Assembly (NCBI RefSeq): GCF_003671765.1
Contig: NZ_QPIB01000011.1
Coordinates: 30,174 to 94,173 of the forward strand
Source: Xenophilus sp. E41
GTDB lineage: Bacteria; Pseudomonadota; Gammaproteobacteria; Burkholderiales; Burkholderiaceae_C
DNA: 64,000 nucleotides
Direction: 5' to 3'
In this document: in pieces, positions 30,913-39,919 of the stretch
Layout: every line of letters starts with the position of its first letter
How positions within the stretch are numbered: position 1 is the stretch's first letter
Notes under the pieces: generated by a model
What the model was told of the DNA's origin: nothing
Database searches by the model: none
Seen by the model: only the letters and a program-made list of their open reading frames with translations
Position numbers and translations under genes: made by a program

Positions 30913-31953
30913 ATGCCACGGATTGCCATCCAAACGATCGCTGCCTGCGCGGCACTGGCGGGCGCTGCAGCCCTTTTTTCCTCGAACGTTCGGGCGCAGG
31001 GCGTGGTCAACGCGCTGTGCAGCACCGACGCCGGCTGGTGCGAGGCCGCGGCCGCCGAGTTCACGCGCACCACGGGCATCAAGGTGAACCAGGCCCACAA
31101 GGGCACGGGCGAGATCGCGGCCCAACTGCGCGCCGAAGCCCAGAACCCCAAGACCGACCTGTGGTGGGGCGGCACCGGCGACCCCTTCCTGCAGGCGGCC
31201 GAGCAGGGCCTGCTCGACGCCTACCGCCCGGCCTACATCAACGACCTGTACGACTGGGCTGTGCGCCAGTACGCGATGAGCGGGAACATGGTCGGCGGCT
31301 TCTACACCAGCGCCATCGGCTTCGGCTTCAACACCGACACGCTCAGGAAGAAGCGGCTGCACGAGCCGAAGTGCTGGGCCGACCTGGTCAAGCCCGAATA
31401 CAAGGGCGAGATCGAGATCTCCCACCCAGCGACCAGCGGCACGGCCTACACCGTGATCGCGGGCCTGGTGCAGCTGATGGGCGAGGACGTGGCCTTCGAC
31501 TACCTCAAGAAGCTGCACGCCAACGTGAGCAACTACACGCGCAGCGGCCAGGCCCAGGCGCCCAACGTGGCCAAGGGCGAGGTCGGCATCGGCGTGAGCT
31601 TCATCTTCGGCTTCGAGAAGTGGCGCTACGACAAATTCCCGGTCAAGACGGCGGCGCCCTGCGAGGGCACAGGCTACGAGGTGGGCGGCATCGCGCTGGT
31701 GAAGGGCGCGCGCAACAAGGCCAATGCCATCAAGTACTACGACTTCCTCATGAGCCCTGCCGGCCAGGCCCTGGGCGCGAAGAACGGCAGCCTGCAGTCG
31801 CCGGCCAATCGAAGCTTCAAGCCCGACCCGCGCATCCCGTCGATGGCCGACGTGAAGCTCATCAAGTACGACTTCGAGAAGTACGGCAAGGCGGCCGAGC
31901 GCAAGCGGCTGATCGAGCGCTGGACCCGAGAGGTCGAGTCGCTGCCGCGCTGA
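30913..31953 (+). CDS. Periplasmic binding protein of Fe3+/phosphonate-type ABC transporter (orphan)
   Basis: The 346-residue product has a signal peptide (QTIAACAALAGAAALFSSNVRAQ, cut near VRA) and the fold of AfuA/FbpA-like binding proteins: CSTDAGWCEAAAAEFTRTTGIKV, then DLWWGGTGDPFLQAAEQGLL, and a C-terminal NANAIKYYDF-like segment (residues NKANAIKYYDFLMS). The ligand may be ferric iron, a polyamine or 2-aminoethylphosphonate. No permease or ATPase gene adjoins it, so it must use components elsewhere. ATG 30913 gives the best signal peptide; ATG 30895 is also in frame. Confidence 0.85.
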   Translation: MPRIAIQTIAACAALAGAAALFSSNVRAQGVVNALCSTDAGWCEAAAAEFTRTTGIKVNQAHKGTGEIAAQLRAEAQNPKTDLWWGGTGDPFLQAAEQGLLDAYRPAYINDLYDWAVRQYAMSGNMVGGFYTSAIGFGFNTDTLRKKRLHEPKCWADLVKPEYKGEIEISHPATSGTAYTVIAGLVQLMGEDVAFDYLKKLHANVSNYTRSGQAQAPNVAKGEVGIGVSFIFGFEKWRYDKFPVKTAAPCEGTGYEVGGIALVKGARNKANAIKYYDFLMSPAGQALGAKNGSLQSPANRSFKPDPRIPSMADVKLIKYDFEKYGKAAERKRLIERWTREVESLPR

Positions 31954-31976
31954 GCCCCGCGGCCGTCATCGCTTGC

Positions 31977-32582
31977 TCAGGGCGCGCTGGCGGTGAAGCC
32001 GACCTGGCCGCTGTACTGGCCGGCGGGGGGATTGGCGGCTGCGAAGGCGAAGCTCCAGTTCGCGCTTTGCTGCGTGACCAGGTTGCCGAAGGCGGTGCCG
32101 GCCACGTTGACCGCGGTGCCCGAACCGCTCGCCGGCAGCGGTGGTGCGGGCAGACCGGCGTTGTCCGAACTGATGGTGACGGCGGTCATCGGCAAGGTCG
32201 CCGATCCGTTGCTCAGGGGCGCCGCCACGCTGGCACGCAGGGTGACGGTGCCCGCATTGCTGCGCACCTCGACCGGCAGCACCGCGTTGCTGGCCGCCAC
32301 CGTCCACCCCGGCGCCCCGCCGTTCCAGGGCACGGCAATGCCGGCGCCATTGGCGGGGGTGGTCGGCGCGGAGGGGATCGACGGTGTCAGCGTGAAGCCC
32401 ACCGTCGGCACGGTGGCACCCGTCGGGCCGATGCGCAGGTAGATGAACTTGTCGATGCGGATCGTGAAGTCCAGCCGCGCGGTGGCGGCGTAGGGGCTGG
32501 TGTTGTCCGTCGTTTCTTCCGCCCGTGCGGGCAGGGCCAGCGCCGAGGCCGCCAGCCCCAGGACGAATGCCCGGCGGCTCAT
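31977..32582 (-). CDS. Secreted pilin-like subunit C of the chaperone cluster
   Basis: A 201-residue exported protein with signal peptide RRAFVLGLAASALALPARAEE. The mature start has TARLDFTIRIDKFIYLRIG, which resembles TARVNLSVRVPKLILLRVG in the 34521-35141 product, so the two are paralogues. The C-terminus is GQYSGQVGFTASAP, with Gly exactly 14 residues from the end and alternating hydrophobic residues, as in chaperone-bound pilins. It is last in the operon and overlaps the chaperone stop (ATGA). No Pfam-type name is assigned; the spore-coat-U pattern is not evident. Confidence 0.7.
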   Translation of the reverse strand: MSRRAFVLGLAASALALPARAEETTDNTSPYAATARLDFTIRIDKFIYLRIGPTGATVPTVGFTLTPSIPSAPTTPANGAGIAVPWNGGAPGWTVAASNAVLPVEVRSNAGTVTLRASVAAPLSNGSATLPMTAVTISSDNAGLPAPPLPASGSGTAVNVAGTAFGNLVTQQSANWSFAFAAANPPAGQYSGQVGFTASAP

Positions 32583-33391
32583 CGGAACTCGGCCTCCACC
32601 TGGAAGCTGCCGTCCTCCCAGTCGACGGTGCCGCGCGCCCGCACCGGGTAGGTCGGCCGTGCCGGCGGGCCACCGTCCTCGGCCGCCCGCGGGGTGAGCG
32701 TGAGTGCGCGCGTTTGCCCCGGCAGCACCGGCGTGCTGTCCGGCAGCCAGTCGTGCCGCTGGCCGTGTGCATCGACGCCCTCGAGGCTGCCGCCGAGCCG
32801 GCCGTGCGCATCGCCGTCGTTGCGCACCGTCACCACCGGCGTGCGTCCCTGCGGGCCCTCGCGCATGCCGACGCCGAGCATGGACAGCCGCGGCGCTGCT
32901 CCTTCGACGGCGAGGTACACCGCCACCGCGATGCGTCCGGTGACGGGCAGCGCCAGGCTCAGGCCGCGACCCTGCACCGCCGCATGGTAGGCCGGTTCCA
33001 CGCCTTCGATGGCCAGCATGAATCGGCATTCGCGCCGCGGTGCGTCGGGCGGCAGGTCGATCTGGAAGCGGAAGCTGCGGCGCTCGCGCGGCGCCAGCCG
33101 CACCCGTGGACGCTCCAGCAGCACCCAGGGGCGGCAACTGTCGGAGAGCAGGGCGTCGTGGTAGCTGACGCTGCCGTCCTCGCCGAGGCGCCAGTCGATG
33201 GTGCGGACCGCGACCTCGGTCGACTGGTTGCCGACGTTCTGCAGTTCCAGCGTCTGGCCGATCCGTCCGCCTCGCGCGCCCGAGAGTTCGAAGCGCGACG
33301 GCGCCACGGCCATCTCGAAGGGCGCGGCCGGGGCCGCACCGGGCGCCATGCCGCCGGCCAGCAGCAGCGCTGCGACACGAAGGCCTGTCAT
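32579..33391 (-). CDS. PapD-like periplasmic pilus chaperone
   Basis: The 270-residue product has a signal peptide (ALLLAGGMAPGAAPA) and an Ig-like N-domain: FEMAVAPSRFELSGARGG, LELQNVGNQSTEVAVRTIDW and the conserved RVRLAPRERRSFRFQIDLPPDAP, with a second beta-domain after it. Such chaperones cap the exposed groove of pilin subunits by donating a strand. It is somewhat longer than PapD (about 220 mature residues). It overlaps both neighbours by four bases (ATGA), so it is translated together with them. Its clients are probably the secreted subunits in the same operon. Confidence 0.82.
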   Translation of the reverse strand: MTGLRVAALLLAGGMAPGAAPAAPFEMAVAPSRFELSGARGGRIGQTLELQNVGNQSTEVAVRTIDWRLGEDGSVSYHDALLSDSCRPWVLLERPRVRLAPRERRSFRFQIDLPPDAPRRECRFMLAIEGVEPAYHAAVQGRGLSLALPVTGRIAVAVYLAVEGAAPRLSMLGVGMREGPQGRTPVVTVRNDGDAHGRLGGSLEGVDAHGQRHDWLPDSTPVLPGQTRALTLTPRAAEDGGPPARPTYPVRARGTVDWEDGSFQVEAEFR

Positions 33392-33903
33392 GGCAACACC
33401 TCCATCTCGAAGTAGGCCTCGTAGTCCAGCGCACCGCCGGGCACGGGCCGCAGCTCGCGGCGGTCGAACTGCACGCGCAGGTCGAAGCGCTCGCTCATCC
33501 AGGGGCCGGGGACGGTGCCGCTCCAGACCAGCCGACGCTCGCCCGGCCTGGCCATGCCCGGCGCGAAGAGCCCGCCCGTGCGCCACTCGACCCGCATGCC
33601 CGCCGGCGAGCGCAGCCCGGGAATGAAGGGCGGCACCACGTAGAAGATGCGGGCCCTGCGGCCGACGAAGGGCGCGGTGGCCAGGCGGTATTCGATGCCG
33701 TCGAAGCGCACCGTGAGGTGGGGCGATACGGCGGAGGACGCCGCATCGCCGTCCTCGTCCGGGCGCGCCTGGACCCGGCTGCGCGGCGAGGTCGAATCGT
33801 CCAGCCGGTGCACCTGCGACACGGCTGCGCCGCCGGCAGCCAGCAGCAGCCCGGCGAGTGCGCCCGCACACGTGCGCCGGTGGAGGGACAAGGGCAGGGC
33901 CAT
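33388..33903 (-). CDS. Hypothetical exported protein of the chaperone cluster
   Basis: A 171-residue protein with an N-terminal hydrophobic segment (GALAGLLLAAGGAAVS) likely to be a signal peptide or anchor. It has a beta-rich body with RARIFYVVPPFIPGLRSPAGMRVEWRTGG (quoted in part) and a C-terminus ALDYEAYFEMEVLP with alternating hydrophobic residues. No family is recognised. It lies between the B subunit gene (3-base gap) and the chaperone gene (4-base overlap). It may be a minor subunit or an assembly factor. Confidence 0.65.
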   Translation of the reverse strand: MALPLSLHRRTCAGALAGLLLAAGGAAVSQVHRLDDSTSPRSRVQARPDEDGDAASSAVSPHLTVRFDGIEYRLATAPFVGRRARIFYVVPPFIPGLRSPAGMRVEWRTGGLFAPGMARPGERRLVWSGTVPGPWMSERFDLRVQFDRRELRPVPGGALDYEAYFEMEVLP

Positions 33904-33906
33904 GGC

Positions 33907-34518
33907 TCAGAACATGGTGGCGGTGAAGGTCACGCGGCCGGTGTAGGTGCCGGAGAGATAGAGCGTGCTGTTGGCATAGCTGAAGCGCAGCGCGTTGTTC
34001 ATCTCGGTGCGGGCCGACAGCACCGAGAGCAGGGGCAGCGGGAATTGCGCCAGTTGCTGCGGGCTGCCGGAGGCATTGAAACTGCCGCTCTGGATGTCCT
34101 GTCCTGTCGCGTCGGGGTTCGTCGACACCCAGCCGATGGTCGAGAACGGGATGCTGGTGCTGCCGCAGCTGGTCGGTGTGGTGCAGTCCAGGCCCGGTGC
34201 GGCCGTCACCGTCAGGCGCACGGTGTTGACGGCCAGGGCCAGCAGCGCCTTGTCGGCAGTCAGCAGCACGGTCACGGTGTCCGGCTGCGTCACCGGCGCC
34301 GGGCTGGGTTGCAGGTTGGCGCCGCTGACCGTGAAGGCGACGTTGTCGATGGTGCCGCCCGCGGAGCCCACGCGCAGCGTCAGACGGTTGCCCGACAGGC
34401 TCAGCAGGGTGGTCGTGATGACCGCCTGCGCCGTCCCGGCCGGTACCAGCACGAGGGCGAGCGCGACCGCGCCGGCAAGGGTGCTGCCCTGACCGGGCGA
34501 GCCGATGCGGTGGAGCAC
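33907..34518 (-). CDS. Secreted pilin-like subunit B of the chaperone cluster
   Basis: The 203-residue product starts at GTG 34518, five bases after the upstream stop codon begins; no ATG fits. A signal peptide (TLAGAVALALVLVPAGTAQA) precedes a beta-rich body with TLRVGSAGGTIDNVAFTVSG. It has two cysteines (LDCTTPTSC), which could form a disulfide. It ends GTYTGRVTFTATMF, with Gly at -14 and a Phe terminus, the best match to the classical pilin C-terminal strand among the three subunits. The shared (L/I)RVGS-type core suggests a relationship to subunits A and C. Confidence 0.7.
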   Translation of the reverse strand: MLHRIGSPGQGSTLAGAVALALVLVPAGTAQAVITTTLLSLSGNRLTLRVGSAGGTIDNVAFTVSGANLQPSPAPVTQPDTVTVLLTADKALLALAVNTVRLTVTAAPGLDCTTPTSCGSTSIPFSTIGWVSTNPDATGQDIQSGSFNASGSPQQLAQFPLPLLSVLSARTEMNNALRFSYANSTLYLSGTYTGRVTFTATMF

Positions 34519-34520
34519 GC

Positions 34521-35141
34521 TCAGATGCCGGTGGCGGTGTAGGTCAGCGTGGCCGTGTGGTTGCCTGCGGCCCACGCGGTCGGCGTGCCGGTCAGGGTGT
34601 ACGCCCAGGTGCCGGTCGCCACGACATTGGAGGGGAAGGCGGTGGACGTGCACGCGCCCAGGTTGGCGCCCGGGTGCGGCAGCGTGCCGCTCGCGGTCAC
34701 GCTGAAGTCGGCACCCGTCGGGCCGGGCCCGGTGCCGGGCAGCCAGGCGCTCAAAGCGCAGTTGATGGTGGCGGTGCCGGCGTTGGTCCAGGCGTAGACC
34801 GCCAGCGCGCCCGGCTGTGTGCCGAAGGCGAAGCTCGGTGCGGTGCCGTCCCAGTTGACGGGGGTGCTGCTGCCGTTGGCGGCCACGGTGGGCACCGGCG
34901 GAATGCTGGCGGTGGCGGTCCACGTCAGGGTGTCGACCGTCGTGTCGGTGCTGCCCACCCGCAGCAGGATGAGCTTGGGCACGCGCACCGACAGATTGAC
35001 GCGAGCGGTCGCGGTGACGGTGCCGGTGCCCGCATCGTTGTAGCCGTAGGTGGCTTCGGCGCGGGCCGGTGCGCTGACACCGGCAAGGAGCAGGCCGCAG
35101 ACAGCGGCGAACGTGCAATGGCGCAGGATGGGTGCGTTCAT
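34521..35141 (-). CDS. Secreted pilin-like subunit A of the chaperone cluster
   Basis: A 206-residue exported protein with signal peptide TFAAVCGLLLAGVSAPARA. The mature N-terminus EATYGYNDAGTGTVTATARVNLSV leads into VPKLILLRVGSTDTTVDTLTW, paralogous to subunit C. Two cysteines (INCALS, GACTST) may pair. The end GNHTATLTYTATGI has Gly at -14 and a Tyr at -6. It is preceded by the barrel gene (87-base gap) and followed directly by subunit B. It is probably the main structural subunit by position, which is an inference. Confidence 0.7.
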   Translation of the reverse strand: MNAPILRHCTFAAVCGLLLAGVSAPARAEATYGYNDAGTGTVTATARVNLSVRVPKLILLRVGSTDTTVDTLTWTATASIPPVPTVAANGSSTPVNWDGTAPSFAFGTQPGALAVYAWTNAGTATINCALSAWLPGTGPGPTGADFSVTASGTLPHPGANLGACTSTAFPSNVVATGTWAYTLTGTPTAWAAGNHTATLTYTATGI

Positions 35142-35228
35142 GGTGGGTCTTTCAGGTGGAGGCGGTGGAGAGCCGGTCGGTGGCAGAGCGGTGGCGCGGT
35201 GCAGGCACCGGCCGGGCGTGTGCTGCAG

Positions 35229-37415
35229 TCATGGCGCCACCCTGATCACGGGGATCGTGGCGTACGCGCTGCCCCGCAGCGGCACGTCGACGCTCATGCC
35301 CGAGTCGGTGCCGCCCCAGGGCAGCGGCACGCTCTCGGGCGTGAGGCTCAGCTGGTGGCGTCCGGTCGTCACCAGCGGGAATTCGAACCGGCCCTCGCGG
35401 TCCGTGGTCGTGCGGTGGCGCCCGTCGAGCACGACTTCGACGCCGGCTGCGCTGCCCTCGCCGACCTGCGCGAGGCCGTCGCGGTTGGCATCGAGGAAAA
35501 CGCGACCCTCGATGCGACCATTGCCGGCGCCTGCACGCACGCCCAGCGGCGCATAGGGCACGCCGCTCGTGCCCTCCCAGCGCAGGAAGACGTAGACGCC
35601 CTTGTCGCTGCCGCGGTACACCTGCGGCCCGAAGGAAGACGTGGGCACGGCGGCCGCGCGCGTCTGGTTCAGGCTGGCGGCCAGTCCCAGACGCCAGCCG
35701 CCGCCCAGTTCCTTCTCGGCCGACACCTGGCCCGACAGGCCCCGGCTGGTCCACAGGTCGCCGCTCTGCGAGGTGTAGCGCAGGCTGCCCACCAGGCTCA
35801 ACGTGGGTTGCGGCCAGTAGCGGAATTGCAATCCCACGGTCGGGTAGCGGCGGGTCCTTCCGCCACTGCGGTCGCGCGCGTAGCCGAGCGTGGTGACGAG
35901 TTCCGTGCGCTGGGTCTCCTGGCGGCTGCCGAGCCATTCCTGCTCCCATTGCAACTCCTCGCCGGTGGCCGCGGCACCGTCAAGCACGACCAGTTCGTTG
36001 CGGTGCAGCGTCAGGCTCAGCCGGCTGCGCGGCAGGCCGAACAGGCGGGTCTGGTAGTAGGCGTTGGCGTAGAGGCTGCGCGAACGGGTGGGCCCCTGCG
36101 CGAGTTCGCCGTCGCCGGCAAAGCGCGTGTCGTACACGTTGAAGCTGCCCCCCAGCGAGGTGTGGCGGTCCAGCGTCCATTGCAGGTAGCCGCTCGCGCC
36201 GGACCGGTCGTAGCCGACGCGGGTGAAGTTGCTCCCCGGTCCGGCGTGCTCCAGGTCCAGGCCCAGGCCCCAGCTCAGGCGGCTGTCGGCGCGGTCCATG
36301 CGCCAGTAGGCGCCGCGCGTGCCGATGGGCAGCGGCAGGTCGCCGAAGTGCAGGTTGGGCGATGCGGCATAGGCGCCTGCTTCATGCCGGAAGCTGCCCA
36401 GCCGCAGGCTGGCCTCCACGAAGAGCCCGCTCGCGCTGCCGGTCGCGACGCCGGGGGTGTCCGAGCGCACGCGGCTGCCGATGGCGGTGGCGCGCCAGCG
36501 CAGCGTGCCCTCGTCAAACGATTGCGGTCCGCGCCCCACCGAAAGCGCCCAGCTGGAGACATCCTTGGCGCCCGCGCCCAGGCCGCTCAGCGGGTCGAGG
36601 TAGAAGGCCGGAACGCCGCGCGCCTCGTCGAGCTGGCCGGCCACGTACCACTGGTCGTCCAGGCGCTGCGTGCCACCCAGCCAGCTGAGCCGGCCGCCGC
36701 TGCTCTCGAACCCGGCGAAGGGGCCGCCGGTGAGCATGCCGCGCTGGCCGGTGCCGGCGCGCAGGTCGAAGTCCGGCCCGTAGATGCGCGTGGACAGGCC
36801 CCGTACGACGGTCGTGCCGAGCGACAGCCGGTCGTGGCGCGCGAGCCCGTCCGTCACCGCGCTGTAGCCGTCGCCCAGCGTGGTGTCGGCGAAGACCGAG
36901 GGGGACAGCGGCAGGCCCAGGCTGCGCAGGGTGGCGCGAGCGCTGCTGCGCTCGCGCGCATAGCCCAGCCCGCCGATGCCGCTCCAGCCGGCCTGCAGGT
37001 CGCCTTGCAGCGTACGGCCGTCGATCTGGAGCAGCAGGTCGCCCCAGTCGCGCGTCTCCTGGCGGTATTCGCTGCGCAGGCCGTACTCCGCAGCGCTGCG
37101 TCGCCCGAGCCCGGTGCCGCTGGCGCTGCCGGCACCGGCACGGGTCTCGAACAACCAGGACCGCAGGCCCTCGGGTTGGGCGGCGTCAGCGGCGGGGGCC
37201 TCGGCTTCGGCCTGCGCGGCGTCCATGAAGCGATCCTCGTAGGCCGGCGGTTCGGCCTCGACGCGGGCGCGTCGCCGCGCCTCTTCAGCCGCTCCCCGGG
37301 TCAACGGCTGGATGCGGGCATCAGTCAAGGGCGTGCCCTCTTCGGCCGCCGAGGGGGCCGCGAACAGCGAAAGAAGCAGCCAGGGCCCGAGGCGTCCCAA
37401 CCGCGGTCTGTCCAT
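35229..37415 (-). CDS. Predicted outer-membrane barrel with C-terminal SdrD-B-like domain (usher candidate)
   Basis: The 728-residue product has a signal peptide (LGPWLLLSLFAAPSAA), a charged region to about residue 90, then about 500 residues of alternating short beta-hairpins with aromatic girdle residues (LRWRATAIGSRV, GYLQWTLDRHTSLGG, LYANAYYQTRLFG). This is the pattern of a large outer-membrane barrel. The last 90 residues hold GRIEGRVFLDANRDGLAQVGE and TDREGRFEFPLVTTGRHQLSL, an SdrD-B/carboxypeptidase-regulatory-like Ig domain. It lacks recognisable PapC/FimD usher motifs. Position as first gene of a chaperone-subunit operon suggests it secretes the subunits. ATG 37415 begins the signal peptide; ATG 37442 is possible. 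Confidence 0.7.
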   Translation of the reverse strand: MDRPRLGRLGPWLLLSLFAAPSAAEEGTPLTDARIQPLTRGAAEEARRRARVEAEPPAYEDRFMDAAQAEAEAPAADAAQPEGLRSWLFETRAGAGSASGTGLGRRSAAEYGLRSEYRQETRDWGDLLLQIDGRTLQGDLQAGWSGIGGLGYARERSSARATLRSLGLPLSPSVFADTTLGDGYSAVTDGLARHDRLSLGTTVVRGLSTRIYGPDFDLRAGTGQRGMLTGGPFAGFESSGGRLSWLGGTQRLDDQWYVAGQLDEARGVPAFYLDPLSGLGAGAKDVSSWALSVGRGPQSFDEGTLRWRATAIGSRVRSDTPGVATGSASGLFVEASLRLGSFRHEAGAYAASPNLHFGDLPLPIGTRGAYWRMDRADSRLSWGLGLDLEHAGPGSNFTRVGYDRSGASGYLQWTLDRHTSLGGSFNVYDTRFAGDGELAQGPTRSRSLYANAYYQTRLFGLPRSRLSLTLHRNELVVLDGAAATGEELQWEQEWLGSRQETQRTELVTTLGYARDRSGGRTRRYPTVGLQFRYWPQPTLSLVGSLRYTSQSGDLWTSRGLSGQVSAEKELGGGWRLGLAASLNQTRAAAVPTSSFGPQVYRGSDKGVYVFLRWEGTSGVPYAPLGVRAGAGNGRIEGRVFLDANRDGLAQVGEGSAAGVEVVLDGRHRTTTDREGRFEFPLVTTGRHQLSLTPESVPLPWGGTDSGMSVDVPLRGSAYATIPVIRVAP

Positions 37416-37672
37416 TGATGCCGTGCATGCGTCACCCCGCACTGACCCCTCGGATAAAACAGTCTTGCAATGGTGCAGATTGACCGCATCTGGCCCGCGC
37501 GTCGACCTGCTTTTTCCTTAGAACCAAAGGCCTATGCGGCGTCGCGTGGGCTGGCGGGCCGAGGGCGGCGGCGCACGCAGGGCGGCTGCGTACAATTTTT
37601 CGCCCCGACTCGCGCCGCACTGGCGAGGGGGCCTCCGGCCCGCGCGCGGGCACCCATTCCTTGATCAGAACG
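37416..37672 (+). promoter_or_regulatory. htpG upstream region
   Basis: This 257-base gap between the divergent barrel and htpG genes contains TACAAT (37591-37596), a good -10 hexamer, 77 bases before the htpG start. No matching -35 is seen at 16-18 bases, and no clear sigma-32 pair was found, although htpG is usually heat-inducible. Confidence 0.4.
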
Positions 37673-39661
37673 ATGGCATCCAACACTTCCAACGCATCCA
37701 CCCGACATGCCTTCCAGGCCGAGGTCGCACAGCTTCTGCACCTGGTCACGCACTCGCTGTACTCCAACAAGGAGATCTTTGTCAGAGAGCTGATCTCCAA
37801 CGCGTCTGACGCCTGCGACAAGCTGCGCTTCGAGGCCCTGGACCATCCCGAGCTGTACGAGGACGCGGCCAGCCTGGAGGTGCGCGTGTCCTTCGACAGG
37901 AAGGCCCGTACCCTCACCATCACCGACAACGGCATCGGCATGAGCCAGCAGGAGGCGATCGACCACCTGGGCACCATCGCCAAGAGCGGTACCAAGGACT
38001 TCATGAGCCGCCTGACGGGCGACCAGAAGGCCGACGCCCAGCTGATCGGCCAGTTCGGCGTGGGCTTCTATTCGGGCTTCATCGTGGCCGACAGGATCAC
38101 CGTCGAGTCGCGCCGCGCGGGCCTCAAGCCCGAAGAGGGCGTGCGCTGGGTGAGCGGCGGCGCCGGCGACTTCGAGGTCGAGACCCTCACGCGCGCGCAG
38201 CGCGGCACCAGCGTCACGCTGCACCTGCGCGAGGATGCCGAGGAGTACCTCAACGCCTGGAAGCTCAAGCAGATCATCGCCAAGTACTCCGACCACATCT
38301 CCCTGCCCATCCTCATGGAGAAGGAAGAGTGGAAGGAGGGAGAGGACAACAAGGGCGGCGAGATGGTGCCCACGGGCGAGTGGGAGCCGGTCAACAAGGC
38401 CAGCGCCCTGTGGACGCGGCCCAAGAAGGACATCACCGACGAGCAGTACGTCGACTTCTACAAGTCGATCACCCACGACCAGGACGCGCCGCTGGCCTGG
38501 AGCCACAACCGCGTCGAGGGCAGCACCGAGTACACGCAGCTGCTGTACATCCCCGCCAAGGCGCCCTACGACCTGTGGAACCGCGACCACAAGGGCGGCG
38601 TCAAGCTCTACGTCAAGCGCGTCTTCATCATGGACGACGCCGAGGCGCTGCTGCCGGGCTACCTGCGCTTCGTGCGCGGCGTGGTCGACTCCGCCGACCT
38701 GCCGCTGAACGTGAGCCGCGAGCTCCTGCAGGAAAGCCGCGACGTGAAGGCGATCCGCGAGGGCAGCACCAAGCGCGTGCTGTCGATGCTGGAGGACCTG
38801 GCGAAGAAGGCCGCGCCCACCCCGGCGGCCGATGCCGACGGCGTGACCGACGTCACCGACAAGAAGGACGGCGAAGCCGAGGCCTCGAAGGCCGACGACA
38901 GCGGCAAGTACGCCACCTTCTACGCCGAGTTCGGATCGGTGCTCAAGGAAGGCCTGGGCGAGGACTTCGGCAACCGTGAGCGCATCGCCAAGCTGCTGCG
39001 CTTCGCCTCCACCACCAGCGATGCCGTCACGGTGAGCTTCGCCGACTACAAGGCGCGCATGAAGGACGGCCAGGAGGCCATCTACTACATCACCGCCGAC
39101 ACGCTGGCCGCCGCCAAGAACAGCCCGCAGCTCGAAGTCTTCAAGAAGAAGGGCATCGAGGTGCTGCTGATGACCGACCGCGTGGACGAGTGGGCGCTCA
39201 ACTACCTGCACGACTTCGACGGCACGCCGCTGCAGAGCGTGGCCAAGGGCGCGGTCGACCTGGGCAAGCTGCAGGACGAGGAAGAGAAGAAGGCGGCCGA
39301 GCAGGCGGCCGAAAGCTTCAAGCCCGTGCTCGACAAGCTCAAGGAAGCGCTCAAGGACAAGGCCGAGGACGTGCGCATCACCACGCGCCTGGTCGACTCG
39401 CCGGCCTGCCTGGTGGTGCAGGACCACGGCATGAGCATGCAGCTCGCCCGCATGCTCAAGCAGGCCGGCCAGCAGGCGCCCGAGGTCAAGCCCGTGCTGG
39501 AAGTGAACGCCGAACATCCGCTCGTGAAGAAGCTGGAGAGCGACACGGCCCACTTCGACGACCTGGCGAACATCCTGTTCGACCAGGCGCTGCTCGCCGA
39601 AGGCGGCCTGCCCGCCGACCCGGCGGCCTACGTGCGGCGCGTGAACGCGCTGCTGGTGTGA
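37673..39661 (+). CDS. htpG: HtpG, bacterial Hsp90 chaperone
   Basis: HtpG is an ATP-driven cytosolic dimeric chaperone. The 662-residue protein has the N-terminal GHKL ATPase domain with [25 protein letters not shown] (quoted in part), TDNGIGM and [11 protein letters not shown]. The middle domain has [11 protein letters not shown] and [11 protein letters not shown], and the C-terminal dimerisation domain follows. An acidic Lys/Asp linker (about residues 380-405) is longer than in E. coli (624 residues). ATG 37673 gives MASNTSN; four in-frame codons upstream add another ATG. Confidence 0.97.
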   Translation: MASNTSNASTRHAFQAEVAQLLHLVTHSLYSNKEIFVRELISNASDACDKLRFEALDHPELYEDAASLEVRVSFDRKARTLTITDNGIGMSQQEAIDHLGTIAKSGTKDFMSRLTGDQKADAQLIGQFGVGFYSGFIVADRITVESRRAGLKPEEGVRWVSGGAGDFEVETLTRAQRGTSVTLHLREDAEEYLNAWKLKQIIAKYSDHISLPILMEKEEWKEGEDNKGGEMVPTGEWEPVNKASALWTRPKKDITDEQYVDFYKSITHDQDAPLAWSHNRVEGSTEYTQLLYIPAKAPYDLWNRDHKGGVKLYVKRVFIMDDAEALLPGYLRFVRGVVDSADLPLNVSRELLQESRDVKAIREGSTKRVLSMLEDLAKKAAPTPAADADGVTDVTDKKDGEAEASKADDSGKYATFYAEFGSVLKEGLGEDFGNRERIAKLLRFASTTSDAVTVSFADYKARMKDGQEAIYYITADTLAAAKNSPQLEVFKKKGIEVLLMTDRVDEWALNYLHDFDGTPLQSVAKGAVDLGKLQDEEEKKAAEQAAESFKPVLDKLKEALKDKAEDVRITTRLVDSPACLVVQDHGMSMQLARMLKQAGQQAPEVKPVLEVNAEHPLVKKLESDTAHFDDLANILFDQALLAEGGLPADPAAYVRRVNALLV

Positions 39662-39677
39662 CCTTCGAGGAACCCAC

Positions 39678-39896
39678 ATGCCCACCATTCGAGTCGAACT
39701 GCTGGAAGGCCGCACGCCCGAGCAGAAGCGCGCCCTGGCCGAGGCCCTGACCGAGGCCACCGTCCGCACGCTGGGCAGTTCGCCCGGCGCGGTGGACGTG
39801 CTGTTCTTCGACGTGCCGCGCCACAACTGGGCGACCGGCGGCGTGTTGTGGAGCGACAAGGCTGCGGCGTCGCCGCCGCCCGCTGCGGGCGGCTGA
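39678..39896 (+). CDS. 4-oxalocrotonate tautomerase family protein
   Basis: A 72-residue protein beginning MPTIRVELLEGRTPEQKRAL, so that Pro1 becomes the catalytic base after Met removal. The rest fits the small tautomerases used in aromatic meta-cleavage and related pathways. The C-terminal SPPPAAGG is encoded by a GC hairpin (39875-39893) at the stop codon. It lies 16 bases after htpG. The physiological substrate is unknown. Confidence 0.85.
   Translation: MPTIRVELLEGRTPEQKRALAEALTEATVRTLGSSPGAVDVLFFDVPRHNWATGGVLWSDKAAASPPPAAGG
39875..39893. repeat. GC hairpin at the tautomerase stop
   Basis: GCCGCCC-GCTGC-GGGCGGC forms a perfect 7-bp stem with a 5-base loop and ends one base before the TGA. 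Its TGCGGGCGG core matches the hairpins at 15219 and 16708. Confidence 0.55.
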
Positions 39897-39919
39897 GGCG
39901 AAGGCCTCGCGATCTTTCG

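Noticed and set aside
31977-35141. Spore coat protein U (Csu-type archaic pilin) assignment for the secreted subunits
   Set aside because: The typical conserved cysteine and FGxY pattern of that family is not seen, so only the general pilin-like C-terminal feature is claimed.
35229-37415. FimD/PapC usher assignment
   Set aside because: Classical usher N-terminal, plug and barrel motifs are not recognisable. Only the position and barrel-like pattern point to an usher role.
37586-37600. Sigma-32 heat-shock promoter for htpG
   Set aside because: Only a TACAAT hexamer is convincing. No CTTGAAA-type -35 at the right spacing was found.
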